Notes under the pieces: model-generated
Database searches by the model: none
What the model saw: only the letters and a program-made list of their open reading frames with translations
Told to the model about the DNA's origin: nothing
Translations under genes and position numbers: made by a program
In this document: positions 59,322 through 64,000 of the stretch, in pieces
Numbering within the stretch: position 1 is the stretch's first letter
How the letters are laid out: every line of letters begins with the position of its first letter
Assembly: GCF_030323265.1 (NCBI RefSeq)
Contig: NZ_CP104992.1
Coordinates: 434,001-498,000, forward strand
From: Terrirhizobium terrae
Lineage (GTDB): Bacteria > Pseudomonadota > Alphaproteobacteria > Rhizobiales > Rhizobiaceae
Direction: 5' to 3'
DNA length: 64,000 nt

Positions 59322-60964
59322 CTATTCCTTCGACACCGGATAGACAAAGTTGGTGTCGAAGCTCGGGCCGAGCTTGTAGTCCTTCAGCTTCGACGAATAG
59401 CCGGCGACTTCCGTCTGCTGGAAAACGATGACGAAGGGGCTCTGCGCCAGCACCTTCTTCTGCAGGTCCTCGTAGATGGCCGCGCGCTTCGCCGCATCCT
59501 TTTCGAGAAGCGCACCCTTGCCGGCGTCGGAAAGTTCCTTCGGCACGTCCCAGGCATTGCGCCAGGCGAGCGTCTTGTTCTTGCCCTCGTCGGAATTGTC
59601 CGGGTTGACGGTAAACGTCTCGGCATTCGAGTTCGGATCAAAGTAGTCGGAACCCCACTGGCCGATATAGATGTCGTGGGTGCGGGCGCGATACTTGGTC
59701 AACGTCTGCTTGCCGTCGCCCGGAATGATTTCCAGCTTGATTCCGGCCTGCGCCAGCGTCTGCTGCACGCTTTCGGCAATGCCCGTCACCGGCTGGGTGT
59801 TGCGCACGTCCATGCTCACCGTGAAGCCATCCTTCAGGCCCGCCCTTTCGAGCAGTTCCTTCGCCTTTGCGACGTCGAGCTTGTACGGGTTGTCGGAAAG
59901 CGCACCGAGCTGGCCTTTGGGCAGGAAGGTCTGGTGAATCTCGCCGATGCCCTTGATCAGCGTCGCGCCGATAGCGTCATAGTCGACCAGATACTTGAAG
60001 GCCTCGATCACTTCCGGCTTGGCGAGGTTCTCGTTCTTCTGGTTGAGGCTGAAATAGTAGACGGTGCCCTTCGGCGCGGAAGTGACCGACAGGCCTTCCT
60101 TCTTGGAAACGGCATCCACATCGCCCGGTTCCAGATTGCGCGCCACGTCGATATCGCCGTTTTCCAGCGCCAGGCGCTGGCCGGAGCTTTCCTTCATGTG
60201 GCGGTAGATGACGCGCTTCAGTTTCGGCGCTTCGCCGTAATAATTCGGGTTGGCTTCCATGATGACCGCCTCGTTGGCGCGCCATGCCAGCACCTTGTAC
60301 GGGCCGGAACCGGCAAAGCCGGTCTTCATCCATTCATTGCCGAAATCGGTATCGTATTTGTAGTCGTCGGACGGCGTCATGGCCTTGGCGTGCTGCATCA
60401 CCACCGCCTTTTCGACGACCGACGCAACAGTCGCGGTCAGCACGTTGAGCACGAAGCTCGGCGCATAGGGCTTGTCGACGACAAAGGTGAAGGTGTCCGG
60501 CGCTGTTGCCTTGGCCTTTTCCGTCACGTTATCGCCGGTAATGCCGAACTGGGTGATCAGGAAGGCCGGCGACTTGTCGAGCTTGACGGCGCGTTCGAAG
60601 GAGAATGCCACGTCTTCGGCCGTCAGCGCGCCGCCGGATGCAAATTTCAGGTCCGGCTTCAGCTTGAACGTATAGGTCATGCCGTCGTCGGAGACCGTCC
60701 AGCTTGCCGCCAGATCGCCGACCACCTTCGACGTATCGGCCGGGTCGAGCATCACGAGCTTGCTGTAGCTGTTGGCGGTCACTTCCGCAGTCGAAAGCTC
60801 GAAGGCCTCGCCCGGATCGATCGTGATGATGTCGTCGATCGCAAAGCCCTCGACCAGCGTATCGGCCGGCGTCGCGGCAAAGCCTGCGGCGCCGCGACCA
60901 GCATGATGGAAAGCGCGACGCCCGTGGACAGAACGCGCACGGAGCTACGGAGTGAATGGAGCAT
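59322..60964 (-). CDS. Peptide-type ABC transporter binding protein (module 1; one frame break)
   Basis: About 547 residues, SBP_bac_5 family: TFKLKPDLKFASGGALTAEDVAFSFERA, GSGPYKVLAWRANEAVIMEANPNYYG, and FNPN-like DYFDPNSNAETFTVNPDN. The signal peptide (MLHSLRSSVRVLSTGVALSIMLVAAPQA) and mature part are in different frames; a base is missing at about 60878-60881. ATG 60964 has GGGGAA upstream; an in-frame ATG at 60985 is less likely. Follows the M19 dipeptidase gene. Confidence 0.88.
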
Positions 60965-61016
60965 GATCAGTTCCCCTGTTTTCATTTGCTCGTATTTTTC
61001 GACCCGCTGCGGGCCG

Positions 61017-62066
61017 TTATTCGTGCCAGGCCTTGCCGAGAACCCTCAACCAGTTCTCGCGGCAGAGCTTGGCCAAATCGTCGCCAGCGTACCCCTGGGA
61101 TTTTAGGGCTGCAACCAGATTTTGATTGCCCGCCGCGTCGCGGATTTCCTTCGGCACGGTACAGCCGTCGAAGTCGGATCCGAGCGCCACATGGTCGATG
61201 CCCATGCGCTCGACCATGTAGTTGACATGGCTCACCATGGCAGAAAGCGGCGTGTCCTTGTTGTCCAGCCCATCGTCGCGCAGCATGGTGACGGCATAGT
61301 TCAGGCCGACGAGACCGCCGCTGTCCTTGATCGCGTCCATTTGGCGGTCGGTCAGATTGCGCGCCACTGGCGTCAGGGCATGAACGTTGGAATGGCTGGC
61401 GATCAACGGCTGGTCGGAGGTCTTCGCGACATCCCAAAAGCCTTTCTCGGTGATATGCGACAGGTCGATCAGGATACCGAGGCGGTTGCAGGCCTTCACC
61501 AGTTCGAAGCCGATATCCGTCAACCCCGGCCCCGTATCGGTGGTCATGGGGAAGGCGAAGGGCACGCCATGGCCGAAGATGTTGTGGCGGCTCCAGACCG
61601 GGCCGAGCGACCGCAGGCCGGTGGCATAGAAGACATCGAGATTGTCGAGATCCGGGTCGATCGGCTCGCAGCCTTCCATGTGCAGAACGGCAGCAAACAC
61701 ATTGTCCTTCATCGCCTGGCGGATATCGGCCGTCGAGCGGCAGAGCTTCCACGCACCGGCCCGGTCCAGCCTGACGGCGATCGCGGCCTTTTCCATCGCG
61801 ATATCAAGCGAAGGCGCATAGGAGAGCGGGGCGGCAAGAGGCGTGTTGTAATGACCGTTGGCGTCGGGATCCTTAAGCACCAGATCACCGGAGGGAATAT
61901 AGATGGCGCAGAGCCCGCCCGCGAGCCCGCCTTCCCGCGCCCGCGGTGCATCGATATGCCCTTCCGGCGTGCCGTTTGAAAATTCCGCAACGGGATCCGC
62001 CCCCGCCTTCATGTTCCGCCAGAGCCGCAACAAAACATCGTTATGGCCGTCGAACACCAGTTCCAT
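61017..62066 (-). CDS. M19-family membrane-type dipeptidase
   Basis: 349 residues: zinc ligands in FDGHNDV near the N-terminus, VLHMEGCEPI with the bridging Glu, LIDLSHITEKGFWDV and LIASHSNVHAL, then DHVALGSDFDG. The family cleaves dipeptides, including L-Xaa-D-Xaa. No signal peptide, so cytoplasmic. ATG 62066 with AGGAAG upstream. First gene of the importer cluster; probably processes the imported peptides. Confidence 0.92.
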   Translation of the reverse strand: MELVFDGHNDVLLRLWRNMKAGADPVAEFSNGTPEGHIDAPRAREGGLAGGLCAIYIPSGDLVLKDPDANGHYNTPLAAPLSYAPSLDIAMEKAAIAVRLDRAGAWKLCRSTADIRQAMKDNVFAAVLHMEGCEPIDPDLDNLDVFYATGLRSLGPVWSRHNIFGHGVPFAFPMTTDTGPGLTDIGFELVKACNRLGILIDLSHITEKGFWDVAKTSDQPLIASHSNVHALTPVARNLTDRQMDAIKDSGGLVGLNYAVTMLRDDGLDNKDTPLSAMVSHVNYMVERMGIDHVALGSDFDGCTVPKEIRDAAGNQNLVAALKSQGYAGDDLAKLCRENWLRVLGKAWHE

Positions 62067-62182
62067 CAAAGTCTTCCTGAAATTGTGATCTGTCTGAGGG
62101 TGGGTGGCGCCGATCCTAGCCAGCGGGGAAGTATGCGCAAGGGTGAAGTGCGATCAGGTCAGAGCTATTGCACATCGAAAGT

Positions 62183-62313
62183 CCCCCTCTGGCCTGCCGG
62201 CCATCTCCCCCACAAGGGGGAGAAAACTCGCGGCATCCATCTGCCCTAATTGAGGCTCGACAGTCCGGCTGGGTTAAGCCCTCCCCGTTGTGGGGAGGGT
62301 TGGGAGGGGTCTT
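62183..62313. repeat. Dispersed palindromic repeat, family A copy 2
   Basis: About 131 bases, with both ends nearly identical to 20617-20746 (CCCCCTCTGGCCTGCCGGCC... and ...GGGGAGGGTTGGGAGGGGTCTT); the middle 25 or so bases differ. Lies in the 270-base gap between the dipeptidase and phosphoribosyltransferase genes. Confidence 0.8.
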
Positions 62314-62337
62314 TTCTGCGTACAGCAGCCCGCCCGA

Positions 62338-63015
62338 TCAAGCCGACCACATCCCCTCGCCCGCCTTCTTCAGCATCGGCGTCCTGAAACACGAAACCAC
62401 CCGCCCGCGCCATTGCGGCCCGAGCGCCTCGAGCTTCGCCTCCCAGCGATCGGACTGCAGCATCGCCGCGCCGATCGCCACCGGCTCGATCCCGAGCGAA
62501 GTAAGCAGCGTAAGGCCGGAGACGATCGAGGTGCCTGACGAAATCACGTCGTCGATCAGCGCCACCCGCTTGCCCGCAATCAGCGGCATCATCCGCGGAT
62601 CGACATAGAGGCGTTTCTGCTGCTCCGGCGTGGTGATGGAAGAGAGCGGCACAGACAACGCCTCGTCGTACCAGAACTTTTTCGACGTCCCGAGCGGCAC
62701 GTAGCGGGCAAAGCCGAGCATGCGGGCAACGGCTGCGGCAAGCGTCAGCCCGAGCGTCGGCAGGCCGACGATCACTTCCGGGCGGAGCGCCGCGATCTTC
62801 GGCGCGAGATCGGCGGCCAGCGCATCCTGCACGTCGAAACTCGCCTGGTTGATGATCAGGGATGCCAGCGCATGCTCTCCATCGGCAAGCGGTCGGATCG
62901 GCAGACGCATCTGCTCGCCGCGGTCGAGCCTTGCAGGAAAGAAGTCCGAGAACGGGCCCGCCTCATCGAACGTGCCCGGCGGGTGCATCTCCTGCCAGAA
63001 ATCATGCGGCTGCAT
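62338..63015 (-). CDS. Type I phosphoribosyltransferase
   Basis: 225 residues with the PRPP-binding motif VALIDDVISSGTS, the hood region before it and the N-terminal ADLAPKIAALRPEVIVGLPTLGLTLA. The start is 11 bases past the adenine deaminase stop, so the two are one operon. By context it may convert hypoxanthine or adenine to the nucleotide; the base specificity is not readable from sequence. Confidence 0.83.
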   Translation of the reverse strand: MQPHDFWQEMHPPGTFDEAGPFSDFFPARLDRGEQMRLPIRPLADGEHALASLIINQASFDVQDALAADLAPKIAALRPEVIVGLPTLGLTLAAAVARMLGFARYVPLGTSKKFWYDEALSVPLSSITTPEQQKRLYVDPRMMPLIAGKRVALIDDVISSGTSIVSGLTLLTSLGIEPVAIGAAMLQSDRWEAKLEALGPQWRGRVVSCFRTPMLKKAGEGMWSA

Positions 63016-63026
63016 CAGAACTCCCG

Positions 63027-64000
63027 TCAGGCCAGAACTTCCAGAATTGGGCTTTCCAATAGCGTGCCTGTCGTCACGTCGGCAATCCCCCGGTCGGTCT
63101 GGTGCGGGCCGGCATTGCAGGCAAGCGTCGCGCCGAAACAGGCCTTGAACACCAGATAGGGCGGCTCCCAGTCGACGATCGCGTCCATCACGGCCCTGAT
63201 CTCGCGAAACCCGTCCGCGACCTCATCGAGCGGCGCCTCGGAAACGAGGCCGGCGAGCGGCAGCGGCAGCATAGCCACCACCTCGCCGTCGCGCGCTACG
63301 GCCATGCCGCCGCCGGCGCCGATCACCGCATTGGCGGCTGCAGCCATGTCGCTCGGATCGACACCGAAGACGGTGAGGTTGTGGCTGTCATGGGCGAGCG
63401 TGGTCGCGAACGCGCCGCGCCATGTGCCCCAGCCTTTCATGAAACCCAAACGGGTGCGGCTGTCTGCACGGCCGTGGCGGTGGGTGACGGCGATCAACAC
63501 CGTGCCCTCCGGGGGTACCACGAAACCATGCTCGACAGCCGCATCCGCCTGCCCCCAAGTCGTGAAGCGCGGCCGATCGATGGTCGCGATCCTGACTTGG
63601 GTGCCCTGCGAGCGAAGTCTGAAATCGTCTTCCTGCAGGAACTGAAGTTTGACCGAGCGGCGCAGCGGATTGGGGTCCACTCGCGGGACCTCGATCGCCA
63701 TCGCGCCGTCGCGCGAGACGATCTGGCCGCTTGCCAGCACCGCTCGTGTGCGGAACTCCGCAAGGTCTTCGAAAAGCACGATATCGGCGCGCCGGCCCGC
63801 TGCGATCAGGCCGAGATCGGCCCGGCCAATCCGAACGGCACCATTCAGCGTCGCCGCCTGCAGCGCCCATTCCGGCTTCATGCCGTAGCGCACCAGCCGC
63901 CGCACGACATCATCGAGCCCGCCGCCATCGATGAGATCGTCGGGAAACACATCGTCGGTGCAGAGCGTCACCGTCTGCGGCAGATGGCCGAGCGTGTTCA
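63027..64000 (-). CDS. ade: Adenine deaminase (N-terminal part beyond the window)
   Basis: At least 324 C-terminal residues of an amidohydrolase-superfamily adenine deaminase: TLCTDDVFPDDLIDGGGLDDVVRRLV with the metal-ligand Asp, ALQAATLNGAVRIGRADLGLIAAGRRADIVLFEDL, then the adenine-deaminase C-terminal domain (VIGAGGGMAVARDGEVVAMLPLPLAGLVSEA). The reading frame is open to the window edge. It converts adenine to hypoxanthine and ammonia; the co-encoded phosphoribosyltransferase suggests purine salvage. Confidence 0.9.
   Translation of the reverse strand, partial: NTLGHLPQTVTLCTDDVFPDDLIDGGGLDDVVRRLVRYGMKPEWALQAATLNGAVRIGRADLGLIAAGRRADIVLFEDLAEFRTRAVLASGQIVSRDGAMAIEVPRVDPNPLRRSVKLQFLQEDDFRLRSQGTQVRIATIDRPRFTTWGQADAAVEHGFVVPPEGTVLIAVTHRHGRADSRTRLGFMKGWGTWRGAFATTLAHDSHNLTVFGVDPSDMAAAANAVIGAGGGMAVARDGEVVAMLPLPLAGLVSEAPLDEVADGFREIRAVMDAIVDWEPPYLVFKACFGATLACNAGPHQTDRGIADVTTGTLLESPILEVLA

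Overview
The window is GC-rich, densely coding alphaproteobacterial DNA. Gene content points to the Rhizobiaceae (Rhizobium/Agrobacterium/Neorhizobium/Ensifer group): a smo/mtlK polyol locus, a sitABCD metal importer behind Fur-family (Mur/Zur-like) boxes, a phyR-nepR-ecfG general stress locus, many ABC importers, and dispersed palindromic intergenic repeats. No tRNA, rRNA, CRISPR array, IS transposase or phage gene was seen.

Layout. 1-4.6 kb: end of an SLC13-type permease, gltX, lysS. 4.6-6.7 kb: a hexapeptide-repeat protein and a membrane-anchored Ala/Glu/His-rich protein, divergent from sitABCD (6.9-10.4 kb). 10.5-12.3 kb: a MarR regulator and an MFS transporter linked by shared palindromes. 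12.3-16.6 kb: small membrane protein, soluble PAS-PAS chemoreceptor, transaldolase with a divergent SorC-type regulator. 16.6-22.3 kb: ParE/RHH pair, AraC-methyltransferase DNA-repair protein, DUF2244 protein, nth, TetR-VOC pair with tandem operators, CysZ-like membrane protein, Rossmann protein. 22.3-26.3 kb: methyltransferase and an ABC importer under a cobalamin riboswitch. 26.6-28.1 kb: HWE kinase and SnoaL-like protein. 28.2-37.4 kb: polyol operon smoC-E-F-G-K-mtlK-HAD phosphatase-FGGY kinase. 37.5-38.3 kb: Fic toxin/VbhA-type antitoxin. 38.4-45.6 kb: peptide-type ABC importer with fused ATPases and an M20 amidohydrolase. 46-50.5 kb: general stress response core (HWE kinase, PhyR, NepR, EcfG) plus a three-gene operon behind a consensus EcfG promoter. 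50.5-62.1 kb: two peptide-type importer modules sharing one ATPase pair, with an amidase and an M19 dipeptidase. 62.3-64 kb: phosphoribosyltransferase and adenine deaminase (cut by the window end).

How the genes work together. Under stress the HWE kinase should phosphorylate PhyR, which sequesters NepR and frees EcfG; EcfG then reads GGAAC-N16-CGTT promoters, found here in front of phyR and of a 25-residue membrane peptide/DUF883/holin-like operon. The smo genes import hexitols and oxidise mannitol to fructose. The importers with amidase, dipeptidase and M20 hydrolase look like scavenging systems for peptides or amidated compounds.

Major caveat: sixteen otherwise well-conserved genes carry seventeen one-base frame breaks (sixteen deletions, one insertion), including gltX. 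This is best explained by residual indel errors in the assembly. Such genes are given as single CDS spans with the break position stated.
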